A stretch of DNA of 55,172 bases from an uncultured Prevotellaceae bacterium (GTDB taxonomy: Bacteria; Bacteroidota; Bacteroidia; Bacteroidales; Bacteroidaceae). Shown piece after piece: positions 17,885 to 26,229 of this stretch. Positions within the stretch are counted from its first letter, which is position 1; the number at the start of each line of letters is the position of its first letter. The stretch spans positions 1 to 55,172 of the forward strand of contig CAMHNI010000020.1 of NCBI GenBank assembly GCA_946186505.1, given 5' to 3'. A model generated the notes under the pieces. It saw nothing but the letters and a program-made list of their open reading frames with translations. It was not told where the DNA came from and did not search any database. A program made the position numbers and the translations under genes.

Positions 17885-18030
17885 TCACCCTCGTCCAAAC
17901 AGCCATTTCTTGATGATGCGTAGTATATTCGACGTGATGATGCTGAAGTCAATGACAAGCAGGGCCAGGAATACCGAGAGCGAAGTGTCGAGCACGAAGT
18001 TGTGGCGGTTGGTATTGAAAGAAGACACCT
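17885..18030 (-). pseudogene. C-terminal fragment of a second acyltransferase gene
   Basis: On the minus strand it reads ...NFVLDTSLSVFLALLVID, then FSIITSNILRIIKKWLFGRG and a stop. It closely matches the end of the acyltransferase at 11829-12920 (NFVIDVVLSVLLGLVIIG, FSIITSNILRISPFLKKWLFGR). About 45 codons remain and the rest of the gene is absent; the fragment runs directly into the promoter of the next gene. Confidence 0.8.
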
Positions 18031-18046
18031 TTTAATTTGAAAAAAA

Positions 18047-18078
18047 TTTGGTGTTGTCTTGAAAAAATAATACCTTTG
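18047..18078 (+). promoter_or_regulatory. Promoter of the first glycosyltransferase gene
   Basis: TTTG at 18047-18050, 20 bases, TACCTTTG at 18071-18078, 14 bases before the ATG. Confidence 0.75.
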
Positions 18079-18092
18079 CAAAAAAAAATGAA

Positions 18093-18905
18093 ATGGATAG
18101 TAAAAGGATATACTCCATCATAGTTGTCACATATAACAATGCAGCCGGGCTGAGTCGCACATTGGAAAGTGTCCGTTCGTTGGACTATAGTGAGCGAGAG
18201 ACGATAGTAATTGATGGAGCCAGCAAAGACAATACGCAGGACATCCTTGCTGCCAACAAAGACATCATCACCGTTGCTATATCTGAGCCTGATACCGGCA
18301 TCTATAATGCCATGAACAAAGGCATCAGATACATTACGGGCGACTTCGTCGTCTTTATGAATGCCGGCGACTGTTTCGCCCATTGTGGCGTATTGTCATT
18401 GGTAAACAGTTACGACGGTGATATCCTCTTAGGAGGCGAAACCTATGGAGGTCAAGTCAGAATGGTAAAGAATCATATGTCGCTCTACGACATCCTCTCC
18501 ATTGGCATTAATCACCAGGCTGTTTACTACCGCAAGGAAGTCCTCCAGAAATATGGGTTTGACGAATCCTACAAACTCATCGCCGACTTGAAGTCCGTTG
18601 TTGAACCATTAGCCGAAGATAAGGTTTCCATTACATGTATCCCGGAAATCCTTGCCGTTTGTGAAGGCGGAGGAGTCAGCAAGCAACGATGGCGAGAAAC
18701 GCTGGTAGAGAACCGGCGCATCATAGACGAAGTCGTCGATCCGTTCTATAAAGAGGATTATCAGAAGTTTGCACGCGTCAACAATCAAATGCTCGACGAC
18801 TTCATCGTGCTTTCCTATTTTCATAAATTATTCCCGATAATAAGGATGTTAGCCAAGGTCGCACGGTTTCTCAATGACAAGTTCAATCATATTCCGATGG
18901 AATGA
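18093..18905 (+). CDS. Glycosyltransferase family 2 (WcaA-like)
   Basis: 270 residues. GT-A fold: YSIIVVTYNNAAGLSRTLES at the start, TIVIDGASKDNT, EPDTGIYNAMNKGI near 65, and FVVFMNAGDCF near 85 in the place of the metal-binding DxD motif. It belongs to the group of GT2 enzymes of capsule/LPS clusters that transfer one sugar to a lipid-linked intermediate on the cytoplasmic side of the inner membrane. Donor and acceptor cannot be told. It has its own promoter and starts the polysaccharide block; the next gene is convergent with an 8-base gap. Confidence 0.85.
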   Translation: MDSKRIYSIIVVTYNNAAGLSRTLESVRSLDYSERETIVIDGASKDNTQDILAANKDIITVAISEPDTGIYNAMNKGIRYITGDFVVFMNAGDCFAHCGVLSLVNSYDGDILLGGETYGGQVRMVKNHMSLYDILSIGINHQAVYYRKEVLQKYGFDESYKLIADLKSVVEPLAEDKVSITCIPEILAVCEGGGVSKQRWRETLVENRRIIDEVVDPFYKEDYQKFARVNNQMLDDFIVLSYFHKLFPIIRMLAKVARFLNDKFNHIPME

Positions 18906-18913
18906 TAAATCAC

Positions 18914-19969
18914 TTATACATGATTAATGCGTAGAATCTTTTTGTATAAATTCAACACTTTGGTATAGCTGTTAAAAAGGATATAGATCCATTTCGGCTG
19001 AGATGCATACGCTCTCTTGCGCCAATTATCCACATAGTGAATATGTATTAAGGGACTCATAGTGATGTTTGCACTTTCTTTGTATAGGCCAGGCTGTTCT
19101 GTTTTCAGTCTATTATCAAAGGTAATTAAACCGTCCAATTCCAATCCCGAATATTCTACAAGGAAAATACGGTAAAGGCTTTTTACTTGTCTACTCAATC
19201 GGAAATACAGATAACTATGTATGGTTGGCAAGACTTCGTCTATTTCACCATACATGGAAAGCATAGAGTTTGTCAATTTCAGTGAATGACTAACAAACCG
19301 TTTCATCTGCTCTGGTGAGATGGTTTGGCCTTCACGCCCAATGAGGTATTTATAAAGAGGTATTGGGAAGTAGATGAAAGTCTTCACTCTTGCCATTGGA
19401 GCAAAAATCCACTCCATATCTGTATAGGAAATACCCTCCGTCTGGTGATAGTTGAAACGGCTGAAGATATCCCTCTTATAGGTCACATTATGCATCTGCA
19501 TACAGCCCTTAAAAGAATTGCAGTAGTCAGCAAAGACGAGCTCTGAATCGGAAGGAAGATTAAACCCGTAATATTTCTTACTGATATTATTATCGCCAAA
19601 AATAGTATTATCTGTTAACACCAAGTCAACATCAACTGATTGTAATTTCTGTATGAATAACTTTAAAGAGGCATTATCGAAATAATCATCTGCATCGAGA
19701 ATCTTGATATATCGCCCAGTGGCTTCTTTCAGTCCTCGATTGATACATGAACCATAATTACCGTTCTCTTTATCTATGACATGAAAAGACTCTGGGTGTT
19801 TATTTGCGTATTCATGAGCAATGGCCGAAGAGGAGTCTTTGCTGCCATCATTAATCACTAACACCTCCAACAATTCCTGCCATTCACCAATAATGAGTGA
19901 ACCAAGACAGGTACGGAGGTATTTCTCCATATTATAGGTTGGAATGATAAGGGTTAACAGTTTTTCCAT
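18914..19969 (-). CDS. Glycosyltransferase family 2
   Basis: 351 residues. The N-terminal GT-A domain shows LTLIIPTYNMEKYLRTCLGS, VLVINDGSKDSS, ENGNYGSCINRGL and YIKILDADDYFD (metal-binding DxD region near residue 95). The C-terminal ~120 residues are less conserved and basic, likely for acceptor or membrane contact. It is transcribed against the previous GT gene, so it belongs to a different transcript, in the same direction as the flippase. No clear promoter box is seen directly upstream. Confidence 0.85.
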   Translation of the reverse strand: MEKLLTLIIPTYNMEKYLRTCLGSLIIGEWQELLEVLVINDGSKDSSSAIAHEYANKHPESFHVIDKENGNYGSCINRGLKEATGRYIKILDADDYFDNASLKLFIQKLQSVDVDLVLTDNTIFGDNNISKKYYGFNLPSDSELVFADYCNSFKGCMQMHNVTYKRDIFSRFNYHQTEGISYTDMEWIFAPMARVKTFIYFPIPLYKYLIGREGQTISPEQMKRFVSHSLKLTNSMLSMYGEIDEVLPTIHSYLYFRLSRQVKSLYRIFLVEYSGLELDGLITFDNRLKTEQPGLYKESANITMSPLIHIHYVDNWRKRAYASQPKWIYILFNSYTKVLNLYKKILRINHV

Positions 19970-19984
19970 AATCTTCCGTTTTTG

Positions 19985-20275
19985 TTTCTTGACTCATACA
20001 GATTACAATACAGACAGCCCCATTGGTTCTGATAAGGAGCAATTACCTCATAGTCATCAAAATCCTGCGACAGGGCAATCGTCAAACAAGTCTTTTATTT
20101 GAGTTTCTCAACCTCTTGCAGCGAAATGCCTAATTCTGCTGCAAATGTACACTTTTTCTGCGAAATAGCCAAGAAATCGAGGTAATATAATTCTTTCTTC
20201 GCTCGCTTTTACGCATTCGGAGACACATTTATTGCAAGTTCCTTATATTTTTCAAGACCACGAGAGCGCCGACTT
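19985..20275 (-). pseudogene. Possible decayed coding fragment between GT2 and flippase genes
   Basis: On the minus strand one frame reads RSRGLEKYKELAINVSPNA, stop, KRAKKELYYLDFLAISQK..CTFAAELGISLQEVEKLK, stop, then LTIALSQDFDDYEVIAPYQ..NQWGCLYCNLYES towards the start of the GT2 gene. The composition looks protein-like across two stops, but I do not recognise a family. It may equally be chance in AT-rich DNA. It fills the ~320-base gap; no other gene is seen there. Confidence 0.25.
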
Positions 20276-20291
20276 TAGGCGTAAATAATTC

Positions 20292-21728
20292 TTACCCCTT
20301 TTTCCGAATAAAAGCTATGCACTCATCCATCACCTTTGCGTGCAGCAGCTTCATGATGCCAGCATAGAGTAGGGCGGCAATGACGATGCGCAAGGCAAGA
20401 CGGAGCCATAAGATGTCTGCCCATAAAGTAATGTAGTGAACAACAACCATACAGCCCAAAGCAATCAGCGCAAAAGGCGCAGTGTCTTTCAGAGCGGTAA
20501 GGGTGCTAAGCGGGCAGAGGCGGCGCATAGCGTAATGCCAACAGATGGTGAAACAGACATTGAGGGCAGAGAAAGCTGCAACCATGGCGGTAATGCCCAG
20601 TGAAGCCAGGCTGAGCGTGATCCCTATTTGCAATAATATCTGAATCGTTACCAAATACAAGTAAAAGTCTGAACGACCGCGACTGATAATGAAATTATGG
20701 TAAAGCGATTGAAGCGGAAGGAACGCCCCGCCAATGCACAGAATCCGGAGCAGCGGTACGCAGGGCTCCCATTTAGGACCAACCGTCAGCAATATGAACT
20801 CATGCGCTACCAATGCCAGCCCAAACATAAGAGGGAACGTGAGGAAAGAAGTAAATCGCAACATTTTACGGAACACCCGTTCCTGCCGCTCCTTATCTTC
20901 ACCTGCATTAGCAAATACAGGCTGGGCAACGCTAAACATCGTTCCAGAAATAAAAGAATTGGCCATTGTGTTCCATTTGTTAGCTTGGCTGAATTGTCCT
21001 ACTGTTGAGATGGGCAGCAGTTTGCCGAAGATAAACGTCAGCACGTTCTGGCTCGTCACGGTGAGCATATTTGTCAGTAGTAGCTTTGAGGAGAAGCGGA
21101 ACATACTGCGGATGGGGCAGAAATCAACAGGCAGTGTTGGTTTCCAACGGGTGAAGTAGTACTTTATTAGCATGTTAACTGTAATAAAGATTACCTGCTG
21201 CCAAGCCAAACTCCAGTAGGCCCAGCCGTTGCACGCCATCCAGACGCCACAGCCGCCTGAGCACAGCAGAGCGGAAATGCTTGCTATGGACTGTTCGCGT
21301 GTCCTCAATTCTATCCATAGCTTGGTTTGGGGCACGATACCTATAGCAGAGATTGGGATTGCGAGGAAGACCAGTCGAGAAACATCAATTAGCAATGGCT
21401 GATTGAAGAACTTTGCAATGAGCGGGGCACAAAGATAAAGAAGAACGTACATAGAACATCCCGCTATAATGTTAAACCAAGCTACAGCATTATAGTCGCG
21501 ATGGGTTGGCGTCTTCAGATTTGCGAGTGCCTGAGTGAATCCTGCAGCCTGAATACATCCAGCAAGTGCAGTAAAAATAGCTAGTAGAGCCACCAAACCA
21601 TAGTCTTCGGTGGACAACTTCCTCGCCAACACAATGCCAAATACAAGGTTCAGCACTTGTATCGCTCCATTATTGACAGCGCCCCATGCGATGCCCTTTG
21701 CTGTCTTATCTTTTAAGTTCTCTGCCAT
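20292..21728 (-). CDS. Wzx-like polysaccharide flippase (MOP superfamily)
   Basis: 478 residues with about 12-14 hydrophobic segments. The N-terminus, LKDKTAKGIAWGAVNNGAIQ with VLARKLSTEDYGLVAL, is the hallmark of the lipopolysaccharide biosynthesis/Wzx type of the MOP exporter superfamily (WzxC-like), which moves lipid-linked glycan units across the inner membrane. The ATG at 21728 (MAENLKDK) is chosen; a TTG further up is inside the promoter. The promoter gives a leader of only a few bases. Its neighbours are glycosyltransferases and sugar-nucleotide genes. No Wzy polymerase is visible in the window. Confidence 0.9.
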   Translation of the reverse strand: MAENLKDKTAKGIAWGAVNNGAIQVLNLVFGIVLARKLSTEDYGLVALLAIFTALAGCIQAAGFTQALANLKTPTHRDYNAVAWFNIIAGCSMYVLLYLCAPLIAKFFNQPLLIDVSRLVFLAIPISAIGIVPQTKLWIELRTREQSIASISALLCSGGCGVWMACNGWAYWSLAWQQVIFITVNMLIKYYFTRWKPTLPVDFCPIRSMFRFSSKLLLTNMLTVTSQNVLTFIFGKLLPISTVGQFSQANKWNTMANSFISGTMFSVAQPVFANAGEDKERQERVFRKMLRFTSFLTFPLMFGLALVAHEFILLTVGPKWEPCVPLLRILCIGGAFLPLQSLYHNFIISRGRSDFYLYLVTIQILLQIGITLSLASLGITAMVAAFSALNVCFTICWHYAMRRLCPLSTLTALKDTAPFALIALGCMVVVHYITLWADILWLRLALRIVIAALLYAGIMKLLHAKVMDECIAFIRKKG

Positions 21729-21737
21729 ATTCGTGTG

Positions 21738-21769
21738 CAAAATTACTCCTTTTTGAGAGAAGCGCCAAA
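21738..21769 (-). promoter_or_regulatory. Promoter of the flippase gene
   Basis: Read on the minus strand: TTTG (complement of 21766-21769), 20 bases, TAATTTTG (complement of 21738-21745), 9 bases before the ATG. The transcript should have almost no leader. Confidence 0.75.
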
Positions 21770-21839
21770 TTTATTCACTTATTTTGACGTATGGCAAAAA
21801 CGCGTGTTCGAAACATCTCTCAATTTTATCATCCAAAAG

Positions 21840-21871
21840 TTTGGCGCTTTAATATTAATGTTGTAACTTTG
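21840..21871 (+). promoter_or_regulatory. Promoter of the amino-sugar operon
   Basis: TTTG at 21840-21843, 20 bases, TAACTTTG at 21864-21871; the first ATG is 38 bases downstream. Confidence 0.75.
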
Positions 21872-21909
21872 CAAAATGATAGAGAAAATACTCTATCACC
21901 TAAATAAGT

Positions 21910-22320
21910 ATGGAAAGAACAAGAATTATTGAGTTGCCCCAAATCACAGACCCTCGAGGTAATCTTTCTTTTGTCGAACAAGGCAACCATATCCCATTCG
22001 AAATTAAACGAACTTATTGGCTATACGACGTTCCTGGCGGTGAGTGTCGCGGTGGGCATGCTTATAAGGAAAATCAGGAGTTTATTGTAGCATTATCTGG
22101 CAGCTTCGATGTAGTGATTGATGATGGAAATGAAAAGAATACTTTTACTCTGAATAGATCGTATTACGGTCTGTATGTTCCCAAAGGATTATGGCGTGAG
22201 ATGGAGAATTTCTCCACGAATTCCCTAGCTTTGGTTCTTTCTTCTACTGATTATAATGCCAATGATTATATACGTGACTATGACGTGTTTCTAAATCTAA
22301 AAAGAGATGGCAAAATTTAG
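21910..22320 (+). CDS. Sugar 3,4-ketoisomerase (FdtA/QdtA/WxcM-like), copy 1
   Basis: 136 residues, small cupin of the FdtA/QdtA family, which converts dTDP-4-keto-6-deoxyglucose to the 3-keto sugar before amination. Motifs: [54 protein letters not shown] and [10 protein letters not shown]. The catalytic region H-A-H of the family is H-A-Y here (residue ~52), unlike copy 2. The variant may be a distinct subfamily with different product stereochemistry. It is first in the operon; its end overlaps the start of copy 2 by 14 bases. Confidence 0.85.
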   Translation: MERTRIIELPQITDPRGNLSFVEQGNHIPFEIKRTYWLYDVPGGECRGGHAYKENQEFIVALSGSFDVVIDDGNEKNTFTLNRSYYGLYVPKGLWREMENFSTNSLALVLSSTDYNANDYIRDYDVFLNLKRDGKI

Positions 22321-22726
22321 TGTTTATGATTGCACGATAATAGAGCTGGACAAGCATCATAGTGACCGTAAGGGTAATATTTCTGTGGTTCAGAATGGAG
22401 ATACTGTGCCTTTCGATGTTAAACGTGTCTATTATCTATATGATGTTCCAGGAGGAGAAAGCAGAGGAGCTCATGCCCATAAGGAACTAAGTCAGCTGAT
22501 CGTTGCTGCCAGTGGGAGCTTTAGAGTTACGCTTGACGACGGGAATGTTAAGCGTAGCTTCACGTTGAACCGCCCCTATCAGGGGCTGTATGTGAAGCCC
22601 GGAATATGGCGTGACTTGGATGATTTTTCGTCGGGGGCAGTCTGCATGGTCTTAGCGTCAGAAAAATATGATGCCAATGACTATATTAGAGATTATGATG
22701 AGTTTATAGAATTTAGAAAGATATGA
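22307..22726 (+). CDS. Sugar 3,4-ketoisomerase (FdtA/QdtA-like), copy 2
   Basis: 139 residues, paralogue of the preceding gene. It has [57 protein letters not shown] and [10 protein letters not shown]. Here both family histidines (H-A-H) are present, as in characterised FdtA and QdtA. FdtA gives a 3-keto-galacto and QdtA a 3-keto-gluco product; the sequence alone does not tell me which this is. It shares a 4-base ATGA overlap with the acyltransferase gene, a sign of translational coupling. Confidence 0.88.
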   Translation: MAKFSVYDCTIIELDKHHSDRKGNISVVQNGDTVPFDVKRVYYLYDVPGGESRGAHAHKELSQLIVAASGSFRVTLDDGNVKRSFTLNRPYQGLYVKPGIWRDLDDFSSGAVCMVLASEKYDANDYIRDYDEFIEFRKI

Positions 22727-23181
22727 TACATCGGTTAGCAGATTGTATGAATGAAAATGTGCCAGAGAGTACAAACATCTGGCAATTCTGCGTTATTTTC
22801 CCAAAATGCAAGATTGGTGAGAATTGTAATATATGTGCTAATGTGCTTATTGAGAACGATGTTGTCATTGGCAATAATGTAACCATCAAATGCGGTGTAC
22901 AAATTTGGGATGGAATCACTTTGGAGGATAATGTAATGATAGGCTCCAATGTGACATTTACCAATGATTTGTTTCCAAGATCAAAAAATAAAGAGTGGAA
23001 ACTTATGAAAACCCTGGTTTGTAAAGGAGCAACTATAGGAGCCGGCTCAACAATACTACCTGGTTTGACAATTGGCGAGGGGGCATTTATTGCAGCAGGA
23101 AGTGTTGTTACAAAAGATGTGCCTGCAGGTGAACTTTGGCTGGGGAATCCTGCAAAATTTTATAGAAAAGTAGACTTTTAA
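22723..23181 (+). CDS. Left-handed beta-helix N-acyltransferase (FdtC/QdtC-like)
   Basis: 152 residues with hexapeptide repeats ([LIV]-G-x-N-x-x-I) throughout: [57 protein letters not shown]. Enzymes of this type acetylate the amino group of dTDP-3-amino-3,6-dideoxyhexoses using acetyl-CoA (FdtC, QdtC), as trimers in the cytoplasm. The place between the ketoisomerases and the aminotransferase supports this role; another acyl donor is possible. It is 2 bases from the next gene. Confidence 0.85.
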   Translation: MIHRLADCMNENVPESTNIWQFCVIFPKCKIGENCNICANVLIENDVVIGNNVTIKCGVQIWDGITLEDNVMIGSNVTFTNDLFPRSKNKEWKLMKTLVCKGATIGAGSTILPGLTIGEGAFIAAGSVVTKDVPAGELWLGNPAKFYRKVDF

Positions 23182-23183
23182 TT

Positions 23184-24305
23184 ATGGATATTCCTTTTTT
23201 ATCTTTAAAAGAAGTAACAGCTCTTCACGGTGCGGAGATAAACGCAGCCGTAGCCCGTGTGGTGAATAGTGGTTGGTATCTGCAAGGGAAGGAGAACGAG
23301 CTGTTCGAACAGCACTATGCCGAGTTTATTGGAACAAAGAACTGTATCGGTTGTGCTAACGGACTTGATGCTCTTATCTGGATATTTCGTGCTTATATTG
23401 AGATGGGGGTGATGCAACCCGGTGACCAAGTGATAGTACCCGCAAATACTTACATTGCAACCATTCTTGCCATTACTGAAAATGGACTCGTTCCTGTGCT
23501 TTGTGAACCAAAAATAAATACTTTGGAGATTGATGATGACCTGATAGAACGGCTGATTACTCCTAAGACGAAAGCAATATGCATTGTTCATCTTTATGGA
23601 CGCATAGCATATACTGAAAAGATTGGTAATCTGTGTAAAAAGTATAATCTGAAGTTGATAGAAGATAACGCCCAGGCCCATGGCTGTAAGTATAATGACG
23701 GCAGGATGACTGGCTCTATCGGTGATGCTGCTGGTCATTCGTTCTATCCTGGTAAGAATCTTGGTGCATTGGGTGATGGTGGTGCAGTGACCACCAATGA
23801 TGAGGAGTTGGCAAAGACTATTCGTGCATTGGCCAACTATGGTTCGCAGAAAAAATATGTATTCAAGTATACGGGACGCAATAGTCGTCTTGATGAGATT
23901 CAGGCTGCTATACTTGATGTAAAACTGAAGTATTTAGTTGAAGACAATCAGCATCGTAAAGAAGTGGCGCATTATTACTATAAGCATATTAATAATCCGC
24001 TTATTATTATGCCAGACTTACTACCTGATAATCAGAACGCATACCATTTGTTCCCTATTTTGGTTGGTGAAGGCAAACGCGATGCTTTGCATGATTATTT
24101 GGAGCAGAATGGAGTTGGCACAGTCTGTCATTATCCTATTGCCCCACATAAGCAAGAGTGTTACAACAAGGAAAAATGGAATACTCCTCAATTGTCACTC
24201 CCCATCACAGAGCGCATAGCGGATGGAGAGTTGAGCATACCTATAGGCCCATCTATCACTTTAGAGGAAGTTGCACAGGTTGTTGAATTCATTAATAGAT
24301 TCTAA
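23184..24305 (+). CDS. DegT/DnrJ/EryC1 family sugar aminotransferase (FdtB/QdtB-like)
   Basis: 373 residues, PLP-dependent. Motifs: [15 protein letters not shown] at the N-terminus, [32 protein letters not shown], and the PLP-lysine in [17 protein letters not shown] near residue 190; the C-terminus has [10 protein letters not shown] and [10 protein letters not shown]. In FdtB/QdtB the reaction aminates the 3-keto sugar nucleotide with glutamate as amino donor. Together with its three upstream genes it would make dTDP-3-acylamino-3,6-dideoxy-hexose. The rmlA/rmlB genes needed for the precursor are not in the window. Confidence 0.9.
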   Translation: MDIPFLSLKEVTALHGAEINAAVARVVNSGWYLQGKENELFEQHYAEFIGTKNCIGCANGLDALIWIFRAYIEMGVMQPGDQVIVPANTYIATILAITENGLVPVLCEPKINTLEIDDDLIERLITPKTKAICIVHLYGRIAYTEKIGNLCKKYNLKLIEDNAQAHGCKYNDGRMTGSIGDAAGHSFYPGKNLGALGDGGAVTTNDEELAKTIRALANYGSQKKYVFKYTGRNSRLDEIQAAILDVKLKYLVEDNQHRKEVAHYYYKHINNPLIIMPDLLPDNQNAYHLFPILVGEGKRDALHDYLEQNGVGTVCHYPIAPHKQECYNKEKWNTPQLSLPITERIADGELSIPIGPSITLEEVAQVVEFINRF

Positions 24306-24315
24306 TTTTAAAAGT

Positions 24316-25299
24316 ATGACGGATAATCATATATCGCATAAAGATGCAGAAAATCTAGTTGTGTCGGTAGTTGTTGCTACCTATAATTCTGCAGGTACAG
24401 TCTTAGAGACGTTGGAAAGCATAAAGGCTCAAACGTATAATAATATTGAGCTTATAGTAAGTGACGATTGTTCACAAGATAATACTATAGAGGTTGTTAA
24501 CCAATGGATAGTTAAGAATAATTCTCGTTTTGTTCATACAAAACTTGTTACAACAGAAAAAAATACTGGTGTATCTGGAAATTTCCGTCGAGGAATCGCT
24601 CATTCTAAAGGAGAATGGATAAAGTCAATTGCAGGCGATGATCTTCTTATTCCTACGGCAATTCAGGAATATATTGACTTTGTAAACAATAACCCAGAAA
24701 ATGTAAGGATGTGTGTCTGCGATGTTGAGTGTTTTGCTACTAATGGAAATATTGATGTGACATATAAAGACGTAATCGAAAGATATAACTATTTTTTTGA
24801 AAAAGAAAAGGAAACATATCCCCAACAAAGGAAGCGGATCATTAATGAGTGTGTTTTTGTTGGACCTACCTTTTTTTATAGTAGAGAATTGTACGACGAA
24901 ATGGGAGGCTTCAAAGAAAAATATGGCTGCGCAGAAGAATGGCCATTCGTGTATGAAATAATAAGGAAAGGAAATCGAATTTATGCTATAAATAAAAAAC
25001 TTATACGTTATAGAGTCCAAAGTGGGTCTGTTAGCCGTTTCAGAGATAAACATGGCTTGCGGAACCCTAATAATTTCAATGGGGGGTTTAGGTTTTATTT
25101 TGACAAGCGTTTCATGGGCTTAATCAGAGCAGGTCATCCACTAATTGCATGGCATGAGGCTCTATTTTATCTGAGTCTAAAATGCAAGTATCATATTAGA
25201 AGCGAAAAAAAACAATTACTGATCAAACATTTTCTGATGCTGTTTAGTCCTTTGGCATATATTCAAAAAGTACAAAAAAGCGGTATTTGCAAAAATTAA
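24316..25299 (+). CDS. Glycosyltransferase family 2
   Basis: 327 residues. SVVVATYNSAGTVLETLESI, LIVSDDCSQDNT, NTGVSGNFRRGI and IKSIAGDDLLIP (DxD-like region near residue 105) mark a GT-A domain; a later ETYPQQRKRI...FVGPTFFYSRELYDEMGGF region resembles GT2 enzymes of capsule loci. It starts 10 bases after the aminotransferase stop, so it is the last gene of the operon and a good candidate for transferring the acylated 3-amino sugar. The ATG at 24316 (MTDNHIS) is used; an upstream in-frame TTG lies within the preceding gene. Confidence 0.85.
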   Translation: MTDNHISHKDAENLVVSVVVATYNSAGTVLETLESIKAQTYNNIELIVSDDCSQDNTIEVVNQWIVKNNSRFVHTKLVTTEKNTGVSGNFRRGIAHSKGEWIKSIAGDDLLIPTAIQEYIDFVNNNPENVRMCVCDVECFATNGNIDVTYKDVIERYNYFFEKEKETYPQQRKRIINECVFVGPTFFYSRELYDEMGGFKEKYGCAEEWPFVYEIIRKGNRIYAINKKLIRYRVQSGSVSRFRDKHGLRNPNNFNGGFRFYFDKRFMGLIRAGHPLIAWHEALFYLSLKCKYHIRSEKKQLLIKHFLMLFSPLAYIQKVQKSGICKN

Positions 25300-25308
25300 A
25301 CACTATAT

Positions 25309-25340
25309 TTTGGGCTTGTCAAAATAAATATTTAACTTTG
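25309..25340 (+). promoter_or_regulatory. Promoter of licD with almost no leader
   Basis: TTTG at 25309-25312, exactly 20 bases, TAACTTTG at 25333-25340; the ATG follows after 4 bases, so the transcript is probably leaderless. Confidence 0.75.
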
Positions 25341-25344
25341 CACC

Positions 25345-26229
25345 ATGATAGTTACGCAAGAACAACAACCACAGTGGAATAGCATTATCACAGGAATGCT
25401 ACGTATATTCATAACAATATGTAAAAAGAACAACTTAACCTATTATTGCTGTGGTGGAACGGCAATTGGGGCTATTCGCCATCAAGGAATGATTCCATGG
25501 GATGACGATATTGATGTCTTTATGCCAAGAAAAGACTTTGACAGATTTGTTCAAATCGTCAATTCGAGTTCTTCAGATGATTATGAATTAGAAACTCCTC
25601 ATATTAACGACAAATACCCCTTTTATTCTGCTAAATTTTGTAATAAACACACAACACTGCTAGAATCAAAGGATGTTCCCTGCGTATACGGGCTCTATAT
25701 AGACATTTTCCCAATTGATGGTGCTCCCAATGATTATGAGCAGGCTCGTGCTATGGAGCGTAGATTTACAAAAACGAAGTATAAACTTGAGGCCATTTCA
25801 ACACATATTAGTTTTGTTGAATATATAATGTTGCTGACAAAACCAAAAGAATGGGGACGCTTTGTCAGGAAAACTATTGGTTTTTTCTTTCGTAGTCTTT
25901 ACAGAAAACATCTATTGCAACAATTGGATGCTATATGCTACAAACATAAATATGAGGATTCGACACTTGTGGCTGTTTACTGTGGTTCATACGGACCTAA
26001 AGAAGTTTTTCCTAAGGCATGGTTGGATGGCAATATTTCTTTCCAGTTTGAGGGTCTAAATGTAGACCTGCCTATTGGTTATGATGATTATCTACGTCAA
26101 TATTATGGTAATTATATGCAGTTACCCCCTGAGGAGAAACGGATAAGCCATCATAATAAAGCTTACTTTAACTTGAGGGAGCGTGAATCAGATGAAATTG
26201 TTTATAGAAAAGCCAAGAAATCTATCTAA
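25345..26229 (+). CDS. LicD family phosphotransferase
   Basis: 294 residues. It has the LicD/fukutin nucleotidyltransferase-fold core: YYCCGGTAIGAIRHQGM and IPWDDDIDVFMPRKDF near residues 33-68, then LYIDIFPIDG near 115. Known LicD enzymes move a phospho-alcohol (phosphocholine from CDP-choline) onto a sugar; the eukaryotic relatives fukutin and FKRP use CDP-ribitol. A CDP-donor synthesis gene (IspD-like) faces it, which favours transfer of a polyol or modified-sugar phosphate. The gene has its own promoter, is AT-rich and overlaps the convergent SDR gene by 8 bases. Confidence 0.9.
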   Translation: MIVTQEQQPQWNSIITGMLRIFITICKKNNLTYYCCGGTAIGAIRHQGMIPWDDDIDVFMPRKDFDRFVQIVNSSSSDDYELETPHINDKYPFYSAKFCNKHTTLLESKDVPCVYGLYIDIFPIDGAPNDYEQARAMERRFTKTKYKLEAISTHISFVEYIMLLTKPKEWGRFVRKTIGFFFRSLYRKHLLQQLDAICYKHKYEDSTLVAVYCGSYGPKEVFPKAWLDGNISFQFEGLNVDLPIGYDDYLRQYYGNYMQLPPEEKRISHHNKAYFNLRERESDEIVYRKAKKSI

